Of a stretch of 64,000 bases of DNA, positions 17,180-25,292 are shown in pieces (within the stretch, counting starts at the first letter, position 1; each line of letters begins with the position of its first letter). The notes below the pieces were generated by a model. It did not search any database. It was not told the DNA's origin and saw only the letters and a list, made by a program, of their open reading frames with translations. This DNA comes from Olsenella sp. SW781 (lineage in GTDB: Bacteria; Actinomycetota; Coriobacteriia; Coriobacteriales; Atopobiaceae): NCBI RefSeq assembly GCF_012027725.1, contig NZ_SJOU01000009.1:37556-101555 (forward strand), in the 5' to 3' direction. Both the position numbers and the translations under genes were made by a program.

Positions 17180-18439
17180 ATGAAGATTGCCGTTGCCGGT
17201 ACTGGCTATGTGGGCCTTTCGCTTGCCGTTCTACTTGCGCAGCATAACGAGGTCCACGCTTTGGATATCGTTCCCGAGAAAGTGGATATGCTTAATCGGT
17301 TTGAGTCGCCCATTCGGGATGCCGAGATCGAGCAGTTTTTGAGCGAGGCTAAGGCGGGGGAGTGCACGCTCAATCTGACGGCTACGATTGATACAACGGC
17401 AGCATACGCTGGTGCTGAATTTGCAGTTATTGCGACGCCGACCAACTACGATCCGGCGCGCAACTACTTCGATACTTCTTCTGTTGAAGCGGCGATTGAT
17501 GCAGTTCGCTCGGTCAACTCGGACGCGTTGATCGTCATCAAGTCGACCATTCCCGTTGGTTATACGGAGCGCCTGCGCGCGGAGCGCGGGGACTCCCGTA
17601 TCATCTTCTCGCCGGAGTTCCTGCGAGAGGGGCATGCCCTGTATGACAATCTTCATCCCAGTCGCATCGTGGTGGGTGCGCCGGCGGACGATGCCGAAGC
17701 TCGCGCCGGCGCGGAGCGTTTTGCGGCACTTCTCGCCGAGGGTGCCGATCCCGCAGAACTCGATCGCGTGAACGAGGACGGCTCGACCGGCATTCCCGAA
17801 CTCGTGCTCGGCCTCACGGAGGCCGAGGCGGTCAAGCTCTTCGCTAACACCTATCTGGCGCTGCGCGTCTCCTACTTCAACGAGCTCGACACCTACTGCG
17901 AGGTGCGTGGGCTCTCCACGGCCGACGTTATTCGCGGAGTGTGCCTGGAGCCGCGCATCGGCTCATTTTATAACAACCCGTCCTTCGGCTACGGCGGATA
18001 CTGCCTGCCCAAGGACACCAAGCAGTTGCTCGCCAACTACAAGGACGTGCCGCAGAACCTCATCGAGGCTATCGTGGACTCCAACCGCACCCGCAAAGAT
18101 CATGTAGCAGACGAGGTGCTCACACGCGTGAACGAGCTCGTGTACGCGGGCGTTTCCGCACCGACCGTCGGTGTGTATCGTCTCACCATGAAGAGCGGAT
18201 CGGACAACTTCCGCGCGTCTTCTGTCCAAGGCATCATGAAGCGAGTAAAGGCCAAGGGCGTGCCCGTGGTGGTCTACGAGCCCACGCTGGACGATGCGAC
18301 GTTCTTCGGTTCCGAGGTCATGCACGATCTCGCAGCGTTCAAGGAGCGCTGCGACCTGATTATCGCCAACCGCTGGAGCGACGAGCTTTCGGACGTGTCC
18401 GACAAGGTCTATACGCGGGATCTGTTCCGCAGGGATTAA
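17180..18439 (+). CDS. ugd: UDP-glucose 6-dehydrogenase
   Basis: 419 residues, typical length. The N-terminal Rossmann motif is [13 protein letters not shown]. The middle has the dinucleotide-linked [13 protein letters not shown] and [16 protein letters not shown], and the catalytic cysteine lies in [14 protein letters not shown]. The enzyme oxidises UDP-glucose twice to UDP-glucuronate, which the neighbouring epimerase may convert to UDP-galacturonate. ATG 17180 has GGAG at 17170-17173; the upstream TTG would consume that site. Composition is intermediate between the AT-rich core and the GC-rich flanks. Confidence 0.93.
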   Translation: MKIAVAGTGYVGLSLAVLLAQHNEVHALDIVPEKVDMLNRFESPIRDAEIEQFLSEAKAGECTLNLTATIDTTAAYAGAEFAVIATPTNYDPARNYFDTSSVEAAIDAVRSVNSDALIVIKSTIPVGYTERLRAERGDSRIIFSPEFLREGHALYDNLHPSRIVVGAPADDAEARAGAERFAALLAEGADPAELDRVNEDGSTGIPELVLGLTEAEAVKLFANTYLALRVSYFNELDTYCEVRGLSTADVIRGVCLEPRIGSFYNNPSFGYGGYCLPKDTKQLLANYKDVPQNLIEAIVDSNRTRKDHVADEVLTRVNELVYAGVSAPTVGVYRLTMKSGSDNFRASSVQGIMKRVKAKGVPVVVYEPTLDDATFFGSEVMHDLAAFKERCDLIIANRWSDELSDVSDKVYTRDLFRRD

Positions 18440-18474
18440 TCTAAGTACGAGATTTCATTTTGCTGAAAGGGTGA

Positions 18475-19662
18475 GACCATGCCCCTTAAGACCGACTACT
18501 CGGACGTTTCCTTCGCCGACGATGGCCGCCTCAAGCTCCTCGTCATCGTGGGCACGCGGCCGGAGATCATTCGCCTCTCGGAGGTCATCAGGAAGTGCCG
18601 GCGCCACTTCGACTGCCTGCTCGCGCACACGGGGCAGAACTACGACTACACGCTGAACGGCATCTTCTTCCGCGACCTGTCGCTCGACGACCCTGACGTC
18701 TACATGGACGCGGTGGGGGAGGACCTGGGCTCGACCATCGGCAACATCATCGACGCCTCCTACAAGCTCATGGCGCAGGTGAGGCCGGACGCGCTGCTGA
18801 TTCTCGGCGACACCAACTCCTGCCTCTCTGCCATCCCCGCGAAGCGCCTGCACATCCCCATCTTCCACATGGAGGCGGGCAACCGCTGCAAGGACGAGTG
18901 CCTGCCCGAGGAGACCAACCGCCGCATCGTGGACGTGATCTCCGACGTCAACCTCGCCTACTCCGAGCACGCGCGCCGCTGGCTCGCGCTCACCGGCTGC
19001 GCACCCGAGCGCACCTACGTGACGGGCTCGCCCATGGCCGAGGTGCTCCGCGCGAACCTGGGGCAGATCGACGCGTCCGACGTGCTCGAGCGCGAGGGGC
19101 TGGAGGAGCGCGGCTACTTCCTGCTCTCCGCCCACCGCGAGGAGAACATCGACACCGAGGCCAACTTCCGCTCGCTCTTCTCGGCCGTCAACGCGCTCGC
19201 GGAGGAGTACGGCAGGCCCATCCTCTACAGCTGCCACCCGCGCAGCCGCAAGCGCCTGGAAGCAACTGGCTTTGAGCTTCACCCGCTCGTCCGCACGCAC
19301 GAGCCCATGGGCTTCCACGACTACAACCGCCTGCAGTCCAGCGCCTTCTGCGTGGTCTCGGACTCCGGGACCCTGCCCGAGGAGTCGAGCTTCTTCGCCT
19401 CCGTCGGCCGGCCGTTCCCGGCCGTGTGCATCCGCACCTCTACGGAGCGCCCCGAGGCGCTCGACAGGGGCTGCTTCACGCTCGCCGGCATCGACGAGCG
19501 GGGGCTCCTCAACGCCGTGCGCGTGGCGGTCGCGCTCGACGCGGAGGGCAGCTACCCCGCCGCCCCCGTGCCGGACTACGCAGATGAGAACGTGAGCACG
19601 AAGGTCGTGAAGATTATCCAGTCCTACACTGGCATCGTGGACCGCATGGTGTGGAGGAAGTA
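18475..19662 (+). repeat. 1188-bp direct repeat, copy 2 (spans capG)
   Basis: Matches 7444-8631 base for base as far as I can read, in the same orientation, offset 11,031 bp. Homologous exchange between the copies would remove or duplicate the acetyltransferase, glycosyltransferases, wzy, wzx, epimerase and ugd in one step while leaving an intact capG. Confidence 0.93.
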
Positions 19663-19666
19663 CTAG
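18479..19666 (+). CDS. capG: UDP-sugar 2-epimerase (CapG/FnlC type), copy 2
   Basis: 395 residues, identical to the protein at 7448-8632 except for one added C-terminal tyrosine (TAC TAG here against TAG there). It is outside the capE-capF context and lies as the last gene of the capsule locus, followed by an intrinsic terminator. Its own ribosome site GAAAGGGTGAG lies at 18465-18475. Having a second full-length, apparently intact copy gives the locus 1188-bp direct repeats around the variable core. Gene dosage could matter, but the more likely consequence is recombination. Confidence 0.92.
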   Translation: MPLKTDYSDVSFADDGRLKLLVIVGTRPEIIRLSEVIRKCRRHFDCLLAHTGQNYDYTLNGIFFRDLSLDDPDVYMDAVGEDLGSTIGNIIDASYKLMAQVRPDALLILGDTNSCLSAIPAKRLHIPIFHMEAGNRCKDECLPEETNRRIVDVISDVNLAYSEHARRWLALTGCAPERTYVTGSPMAEVLRANLGQIDASDVLEREGLEERGYFLLSAHREENIDTEANFRSLFSAVNALAEEYGRPILYSCHPRSRKRLEATGFELHPLVRTHEPMGFHDYNRLQSSAFCVVSDSGTLPEESSFFASVGRPFPAVCIRTSTERPEALDRGCFTLAGIDERGLLNAVRVAVALDAEGSYPAAPVPDYADENVSTKVVKIIQSYTGIVDRMVWRKY

Positions 19667-19779
19667 GGGAGGTTCTTCTCGCCAGTCGACGTGCTTGAGC
19701 TGGGCTTGCCTTATGCCATATGGGCACTGAATAAGGCCTGGCCCTTCGACTAAACGAATTTGGCCCTTTGGGGTCTTCC

Positions 19780-19812
19780 AAACGCCGGAGGGGTATCCTC
19801 CGGCGTTTTGCG
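19780..19812 (+). terminator. Intrinsic terminator of the capsule locus
   Basis: A perfect 12-bp stem (19780-19791 with 19797-19808) closes a 5-nt loop and ends in a short T run. It stands about 115 bp after the second capG and is the only clear intrinsic terminator seen since the start of the operon. Confidence 0.85.
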
Positions 19813-20184
19813 TATAAGGGCGCGCGGGGGCTGGGCACCTCTGTGGCTGGCTGGGTGACGATGGACGTGACTCGAACCGCCGCTTCATGAGTGGACGAGC
19901 CCTCTGATGGCGTTATCGTGCCCGATGAGCGCGTATTGGGCGACAGGGCGGCTCTAGCATTCCATTTCATATGTCGCTTCTGCTCGGCAGTCGTGACGAG
20001 TACAAGGGGATGGATCCCTCGGCGCGCTCCCCGCTCCTCCCGTCTTTCATACCGCCCTTCCATCAGCTGCAAGGCCTTCTCGCCATCGCAAGTGCGTGCT
20101 TTCGGGCGCGGCGTGGACCTCCACAAGGGGTCGTGTGTTATCCAGGCGCCGCGGGTGCCGACGCACGGTGTGACGACTTACGTT
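19813..20184. other. Gene-free stretch between capsule locus and accessory island
   Basis: About 370 bp with only fragmentary open frames on both strands and no recognised domain. A 64-bp repeat element begins right after it. It may hold decayed sequence from earlier insertions. Confidence 0.4.
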
Positions 20185-20248
20185 GAGTGACAGTCTTTGG
20201 ACGGATGGGGCCCTTCTTGGGGCCTGGCTTGGTCAGAATGAGTCACTC
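20185..20248. repeat. 64-bp terminal-inverted-repeat element, copy A
   Basis: Begins GAGTGAC and ends GTCACTC (7-bp inverted ends), with an internal GGCCC/GGGCC stem. Related 64-bp copies lie at 22075-22138 and 25000-25063. It sits just after the 3' end of the fic gene, which reads toward it. Confidence 0.6.
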
Positions 20249-20306
20249 ATCCTGGGATGTGGGGGGAGGTTCGGAGCCGAGCGTTGAGGTTGATATCAGC
20301 AATTCC

Positions 20307-21551
20307 CTAGAGGTCCTTCTCGGGAATCTTCAAAAGCTCCTTCGCCTTGTCCGTGAGCACGAACCTGAGAGGCCGCGCGCTCACGGTCTTTACAAGGCCC
20401 TTCTCCTCGAGCCTCTTTGTGTGACGCCTCGCCATTGACTCCCTGAGGTTTAGGTATTCCGCCACGTCACGAAGAAGCACATCGGGGAACGCGCCAAACA
20501 GGGCGTACTGGGCCAGCATAAAAAGCACGTCGCGCTCCTTGTCGGGGAGGTCGATCGAATTAACGAGCTCGTCGATTGCTGTCACAGTTACCTCAAACTG
20601 GCCCTGGCGCGTCTCCAGGTCGGAGAGAACGCGATGCTGGGCGGTGTCCACATACTCCAGCATTGCGAGGACAAAAGGCGTGAGCTCGCCGTGGTTGAGC
20701 GGATCTTCGACTTCGCGGAACGCCCGGTAGTAGGCGCCCCTACTCTCAGCAATCGAGCGAGAGACGGACAGTGCGGTGAGCGTTGAGAGCGGCCTGCTGA
20801 GGTAGAGGGCAAGAAGGTAGCGCCCCGTCCTGCCGTTCCCGTCATAGAAGGGGTGCGCGTACTCAAAGAGGAAGTGGGAGACGATTGCGCCGCATGTCTC
20901 GGGGATATCTTCCGAGGAGGCCAGTGCAATCATGCGTGTCATCGCGGACACGATGCGGCTTTCGGGAGAGAGACCCGTATGGATAATTCTGCTGCCGCTC
21001 CCGATGATGTTGACCTCGCCCTTTCGGAACAGAATGCCGTCCGGAGCGTCCTTGCCCAGGTCCTCGCCCTCCATAATTCGATCGTAGATGGTGCGGATGT
21101 CCTCGGGGGTCTGAGGGAAAATGTGCTCGTGGTCACTTAGCTCAAGATAAAGTCGTGCGAGTTCGCGAAAGCGTTTATGCTCGAGTTTCGATGGGTCGGC
21201 AGATGTTGTCTCGAGCAGGTCGTTAATCTGCCTCCGCGTGCTGTGGACGCCCTCGAGTTCATTGGAACAAACGACCTCATCGATGACGAGGCTCCTGATG
21301 AGGGCTCCGGTTGCGATGGGGGGCAGCCTCGAGAGCAAGAGCGCGATTTGTCTCTCGCGGCGAAGGATGGTTTCGTTGAGAACGGAGAGCTCGCGAGGGA
21401 CGGCAAGAAAGAGCTCTCCGTGAGGGGTCTCAACGCCGGTCCTGAAGGTTGACTCTGCTTCAAGTCGTGTCGCGGCGAGCGCCTCGTTTTTCTCGTAGCG
21501 CTTGCTTGACGAATCCATGTGGAAGAGCTTGGCGAGGGTTCTATATGCCAT
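20307..21551 (-). CDS. Fic-domain protein with N-terminal inhibitory motif and C-terminal winged helix
   Basis: 414 residues. The Fic active site is complete: HPFYDGNGRTGR around residues 228-239, with catalytic His. Upstream, SNELEG at about residues 92-97 matches the (S/T)xxxE(G/N) inhibitory helix of class II Fic enzymes. The last ~80 residues (DVAEYLNLRESMARRHTKRLEEKGLV) look like a winged-helix DNA-binding domain. Fic enzymes transfer AMP or other nucleotide parts to protein hydroxyls. ATG 21551 is chosen because GGAGG lies just before it; a TTG at 21563 would overlap that site. A 59-bp perfect palindrome lies 33 bp upstream, so autoregulation through the winged helix is plausible. Target unknown. 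Confidence 0.9.
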   Translation of the reverse strand: MAYRTLAKLFHMDSSSKRYEKNEALAATRLEAESTFRTGVETPHGELFLAVPRELSVLNETILRRERQIALLLSRLPPIATGALIRSLVIDEVVCSNELEGVHSTRRQINDLLETTSADPSKLEHKRFRELARLYLELSDHEHIFPQTPEDIRTIYDRIMEGEDLGKDAPDGILFRKGEVNIIGSGSRIIHTGLSPESRIVSAMTRMIALASSEDIPETCGAIVSHFLFEYAHPFYDGNGRTGRYLLALYLSRPLSTLTALSVSRSIAESRGAYYRAFREVEDPLNHGELTPFVLAMLEYVDTAQHRVLSDLETRQGQFEVTVTAIDELVNSIDLPDKERDVLFMLAQYALFGAFPDVLLRDVAEYLNLRESMARRHTKRLEEKGLVKTVSARPLRFVLTDKAKELLKIPEKDL

Positions 21552-21584
21552 GTGTGCCTCCAATCGAGAGTGCGATTATAGATG

Positions 21585-21643
21585 GAATCCCACTCTCTTA
21601 TTTGTACTATTCGGCGAATAGTACAAATAAGAGAGTGGGATTC
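21585..21643. promoter_or_regulatory. 59-bp perfect palindrome upstream of fic (operator candidate)
   Basis: Two 29-bp arms (21585-21613, 21615-21643) are exact inverted copies around a single central G at 21614. A further partial direct copy, TATTTGTACT, recurs at 21651-21660. It lies in the fic promoter region, which is AT-rich against its surroundings. Confidence 0.75.
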
Positions 21644-21740
21644 GGGGTGCTATTTGTACTCTTGGCCGATTGGGAGATTAAGAGTTCCAACTCGCTTTGC
21701 TTGCGCAATTGCTAAGGTATCGCGTCGGTGGTCTCGCCCG

Positions 21741-22034
21741 CTACTCGTAAAACCGCAGCGCCTCGCGAATGTAGCGCCTGAGGAGGACGAGGCCTAGGGC
21801 GTCCCACTCCATGCTTTCCTTCCTGGCGCTGATCATGAGGTCGAAGTAGTGTCGGGACATCGGAATGTGCGAGCTGTACTGCTGGACTATGCTCGCGATG
21901 ACCGTCTGGTGGCTGTTGCCCTGCCTATTTGCGCCGAGGACGGGAAGGAGCGGCAGGTCGAGATACTCCCTCCGCAGACGTTCGAAGACGCTTCGCATAG
22001 GCGAGGACGAGGCCGGCCCAGCGATAGCGTCCAT
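21741..22034 (-). CDS. Hypothetical protein, probably a C-terminal gene fragment
   Basis: About 97 residues from ATG 22034; an upstream start at 22136 would run into the 64-bp repeat. The translation from about residue 13 (VFERLRREYLDLPLLPVLGANRQG) to the end (LLRRYIREALRFYE) has normal, protein-like composition but I recognise no family. The frame being cut off near repeat copy B suggests the surviving 3' end of a longer gene. Confidence 0.4.
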   Translation of the reverse strand: MDAIAGPASSSPMRSVFERLRREYLDLPLLPVLGANRQGNSHQTVIASIVQQYSSHIPMSRHYFDLMISARKESMEWDALGLVLLRRYIREALRFYE

Positions 22035-22074
22035 ATCGTGACCTGTCGTGTCGGCGGCCACCGCACTTGAGGTT

Positions 22075-22138
22075 AGGTGACAGCTTTTGAACGGATGGCA
22101 CCCTTGACGAGGCTTCGTTTTATCGAATTGCGTCATTC
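22075..22138. repeat. 64-bp terminal-inverted-repeat element, copy B
   Basis: Diverged copy of the elements at 20185 and 25000: AGGTGAC start, GTCATTC end, with the shared GACAGCTTTTG and ACGGATGG segments. Length is again 64 bp. It lies between the fragment at 21741 and the stop of the AlbA_2 gene. Confidence 0.5.
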
Positions 22139-22189
22139 GGCGGAGGGGGCGTCGCTTGTCGATCCCGCTCCAAGACTGTTGATGGGACG

Positions 22190-23842
22190 TCAGACATTAA
22201 CTGGCGTGTAGTACGCATCCGGCCCGTTCTTCTCCTTCCGGAGCCTCCCCTCATTGACAAGCTTGCGAATCTCGTAATAAGCGGAATTCTTGTCGATGTG
22301 CAGCAGCTCGCCCACACTGGCGGTGCTGACCCGTCCCTGGCTCTCCGCGAGCTTCATGATGAGCTCGGGGTAACGCAGTCGATCGATGTCCGTCTGTCGC
22401 ACATACTCGAGTCCCTTCCGGGCCGACCTGTAGAGGTGTGAGCTGAGGTGATACATGCGGCTTCTTCTGTTTCCGGACGCTTCGACGAGTCCTGCTTCTG
22501 TGAGAAGCTCGACCGTCTGCTTGAGTCGCGTGGGCTGTACATCAACCTCTGCCTGGAGGTCCGAGACAGACGTCCTTCTCATGCGCTTGAGCGCGTCGAG
22601 CACGAGCAGAGACTGGATGGGCATTGGCTTGCCGCTCTTCCTGCTCTCGTCTGCAAGGAGGCTGACAAACGCCAGGTCAGGCTCACTTCGGGCAATGAAA
22701 AGACGGACTACGGTCGAGGTTGACTCCGAGTAGTCAGGCAGTGGCCGGCCGTAAAGAAGCGAGCCCTCAAAGATCCTGTCGACACCACGGCCGGTCCTCT
22801 CGGCAAGGCCGATTCGCTTGAGGGCATCCATGAGGCAGGGGTTTCGCCCGTGGGGCTCCGCCGTCAGGAGCGTCTTTACCGTGACGCCCTCCACGAATCC
22901 GCCAGGATTGGAGATGGTGATGCCAGCGTCATCTATGAGCACCCTTACGTTGCCAAGGATCGAGTAGTCGCGGTGGCCGAAGGCGTTGACGAGAGCCTCT
23001 CGCAGAGCCCTGCGGTCAAAGGCGGGGACGGGATCGGTGAAAAGCCCGTAGGGAATCTCTGTGACAGGGTTCCAGGGTTCGATTGCCTCGGAAATCCGTT
23101 CGATGGTCTTAAGGAGGCCGCCGCCATACTCGTCATTCACCTTGATGTCGGTGCCCTGAAGCACCTGAAAGGCCGATTTTGCGGAGGGGGCAAGGCGCTT
23201 TATGGACGTTTCTTTTCCTAGGATGAGAACGCCCGCGAGCGTTGGTACTTGCTTGTCCCCAACTGTCGTGGTGAGTCCAAGCGCCCGCTCCAGCTCCTCG
23301 TCTTCCAGCTCGAGCAGGCTTCGGTCGCTGTTTCTTGACGAGCTGATTATGCGCCTGAGCCGCTGCCGCTCAATGGGGTCGAAATCATCACAAGACGAGT
23401 CGGGCATGGGCTGGGCGGAATAGTCCAGCCTGCCGAGGTCAGACAGCCTCGTCGCGATTTCGTAGGGGTACATGGGGACGCTTGCGGGCTTGCCGTCCTC
23501 CTTGAGCCGTCGACGCAGCATCTTTCCAGATGACGTTGCGACGATGCTCAGAGATCGGGGAACTTCCACGTGGAGAACGGGAAGCTCCTCATCGAGTATC
23601 TCTGAACGGACGGAGATGGGCGGGACTGTCTTGTTGGCAATCATGGCTGTCATGCGGATGGGGTCGCGGTGCTGGGGCTGGGCGCCTGTGACGCTGCCGT
23701 CATCCTCGACCCCAACATAGAGATCTCCGCCGTCGGTGTTTGCGAGGGCGACGATCTCCTCGGATATTACCGTGTCGGAGATGGTCTTGCGGTCGCTGTT
23801 GAACTCTACGGAGAGGGTCTCGGAGGGGGGAATAAGGCTCAT
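22190..23842 (-). CDS. AlbA_2/Schlafen-type ATP-binding regulator with winged helices
   Basis: 550 residues. The N-terminal ~125 residues fit the AlbA_2 (Schlafen-like) DNA-binding domain: ETLSVEFNSDRKTISDTVIS, then ALANTDGGDLYVGVEDDG. The middle has an ATPase/HATPase_c_4 region with RRALREALVNAFGHRDYS and ISNPGGFVEG. The C-terminal part holds two helix-turn-helix-like stretches (near 415-470 and 500-550). Such proteins are annotated as ATP-dependent transcriptional regulators or helicase-related, with no settled function, and are frequent in mobile and defence-rich islands. ATG 23842 lies 24 bp from a 54-bp near-perfect palindrome, which suggests self-regulation as for the neighbouring fic gene. 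Confidence 0.82.
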   Translation of the reverse strand: MSLIPPSETLSVEFNSDRKTISDTVISEEIVALANTDGGDLYVGVEDDGSVTGAQPQHRDPIRMTAMIANKTVPPISVRSEILDEELPVLHVEVPRSLSIVATSSGKMLRRRLKEDGKPASVPMYPYEIATRLSDLGRLDYSAQPMPDSSCDDFDPIERQRLRRIISSSRNSDRSLLELEDEELERALGLTTTVGDKQVPTLAGVLILGKETSIKRLAPSAKSAFQVLQGTDIKVNDEYGGGLLKTIERISEAIEPWNPVTEIPYGLFTDPVPAFDRRALREALVNAFGHRDYSILGNVRVLIDDAGITISNPGGFVEGVTVKTLLTAEPHGRNPCLMDALKRIGLAERTGRGVDRIFEGSLLYGRPLPDYSESTSTVVRLFIARSEPDLAFVSLLADESRKSGKPMPIQSLLVLDALKRMRRTSVSDLQAEVDVQPTRLKQTVELLTEAGLVEASGNRRSRMYHLSSHLYRSARKGLEYVRQTDIDRLRYPELIMKLAESQGRVSTASVGELLHIDKNSAYYEIRKLVNEGRLRKEKNGPDAYYTPVNV

Positions 23843-23866
23843 CGGTTCCCTTTCTCTTGCGCTTAT

Positions 23867-23920
23867 CTCAGAATATCTCTGAATTCAGAGATATATCTCA
23901 GAATTCAGAGATATTCTGAG
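23867..23920. promoter_or_regulatory. 54-bp near-perfect palindrome upstream of the AlbA_2 gene
   Basis: The 54 bp equal their own reverse complement except for one A/A mismatch pair (positions 21 and 34 of the element). Inside, the half-site CTCTGAATTCAGAG appears once and CTCAGAATTCAGAG once, so it may bind two dimers. It is very AT-rich compared with its flanks. Confidence 0.72.
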
Positions 23921-24021
23921 ATTGTTCTGAGCTTGACGTCCTGTCGAGCCGCTTTTGCGCCGCCAAGGGCTGTGCTCTGCTCCAGTTAACCCATCAAGCC
24001 GCCCTTCCGACGGGAGCCGTC

Positions 24022-24985
24022 ATGAGCCGCGACGACCTGCTCTATGACCTCACGTTTGTCATGCTTTATCTCACCTCCTGGGAGGAGAAGGGCTCCGGCG
24101 GCTCGGTTCGCCGGGCGTGGAAAAGCTACGACTGGGACGCCATCGACCGCCTGGACTCGGAGCGCCTCATCGGCACGAGCCATCGGGCCAAGTCGGCCCA
24201 TCTCTCGGATGAGGCATGCCGTCGGGCGAGAAGATCGTGGCGCGGTTGGATGGTGCGTGGGGCCACGGCGAAGAAGGTGGCGAGAAGAGCGTTCTTCTCG
24301 CCCTGCGGTCCGCGGGTGTGAGGGCGTTCAAGTTCTGCGTCGATCTGCGGCTCTGGCAGGGACACCCTTGCTGGCACGCGCTTGTGCTTCCCGCCTCGGC
24401 TGCGTTTACGGACCTGCATAGCGCCATCCAGTCTGCATTTCTCTGGCGGGACTACCATCTCCACCGATTTGAGCTGCGCGCGCGAAGGGGACGCCGAGAT
24501 TATGGATGCGCGCGAGATTGCGGAGCTCGGGGAGGAGTGGGGTGTGGGCAGGCCGCACCCGCGGCGGCTCGCCTCCGTGCGGCTGCTTCTGAGTGACGTC
24601 TTTCCGCGCGCGCAAGGCGCGTTACTTCTACGATTGCGGTGACGGCTGGAAGCACGACGTCAAGATCCCAGAGGTTATCGACTCGTATGGCGGAGAGCTG
24701 CCCGCGTCCGTGCCCGTTCCGGGCGACGCGCCGCCGGAGGACGTGGGCGACGTTGGCGGGTTCGAGCACTTCCTTCAGGCCATCGGAGATTCCGCGCGCT
24801 CCGAGTACGATGACCTGGCCGGATGGGGCTGGAGCCAGTTCTACGAGCCATCTGACCTCACCTCCGTGAGTCGTCGCATGCGCGCATGGAAGACCGACGA
24901 GCTCGTCCGCGCGCGGAACGAGCGGTACGAGTGCCGATGCGCGGGCGGACTGGCTGACCCCTCCACGCTGAGTGGCAGCTTTTGA
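24022..24985 (+). pseudogene. Frameshifted DUF6429 / pRiA4b ORF-3-like gene
   Basis: Frame 1 from ATG 24022 gives a DUF6429-like N-terminus (LTFVMLYLTSWEE, AWKSYDWDAIDRLDSERLI, KSAHLSDE). The coding then continues in another frame from about 24216 with a pRiA4b ORF-3-like start (FKFCVDLRLWQGHPCWHALV, DYHLHRFEL). From about 24480 it shifts to a third frame (DAREIAELGEEWGVGRP), and from about 24605 to a fourth segment (YFYDCGDGWKHDVKIPEV) that runs to the stop at 24983-24985. At least three frameshifts break a once continuous gene. The last residues (LSGSF) are encoded by a partial copy of the 64-bp repeat (24970-24986). The pRiA4b fold is common in mobile elements; function unknown. Confidence 0.75.
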
Positions 24986-24999
24986 CCAGCTTCCGCGCC

Positions 25000-25063
25000 G
25001 AGTGACAGCTTTTGGACGAACGGGTCCCTCCTAGAGGCCCGGTTTGGTCGGAAGTAGTCACTC
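25000..25063. repeat. 64-bp terminal-inverted-repeat element, copy C
   Basis: GAGTGAC start and GTCACTC end, sharing GTGACAGCTTTTGGACG and the GGTTTGGTCGGAA region with the other copies. A partial extra copy of its left end (GAGTGGCAGCTTTTGAC) is at 24970-24986. Confidence 0.6.
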
Positions 25064-25127
25064 ATCTCTCAGGGCAGGGGGCTCACCGCGGCCGCCCGCC
25101 CCGCCGCGCCGCCAGCGTCGCGTCGAG

Positions 25128-25186
25128 ACAGAGGATCCGGACAGAAACGGCCTCCCTGAGAGGCCAACTCTGTCCGAATCCTCTGT
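25128..25186. repeat. Long bipartite hairpin element
   Basis: Outer arms of 18 bp with one mismatch (25128-25145 and 25169-25186) enclose an inner perfect GGCCTC/GAGGCC stem (25149-25154, 25160-25165). No T tract follows, so an intrinsic terminator is unlikely; it may be a palindromic repeat. The rest of 25064-25292 shows nothing I recognise. Confidence 0.5.
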
Positions 25187-25292
25187 TTCGGTGAGGGGAG
25201 GGGCCTCGACGGGGGACCTCAACAGGGGCCGCATCCGTCCCCCACCCGCCGGTGGCAACCGTAAGGAAATCCCAAATTAACGGCCCTGATGA

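Noticed and set aside
7444..19666. Composite transposon explaining the capG duplication
   Set aside because: No transposase, terminal inverted repeats or target duplication were seen; the repeat ends coincide with the coding region.
19891..20190. A 99-codon frame after the capsule terminator
   Set aside because: No ribosome site, no recognisable domain and its end runs into the 64-bp repeat.
24022..24985. Programmed frameshifting in the DUF6429/pRiA4b-like gene
   Set aside because: Three or more shifts in under 1 kb, no slippery heptamer seen, and repeat fragments at its end fit decay better.
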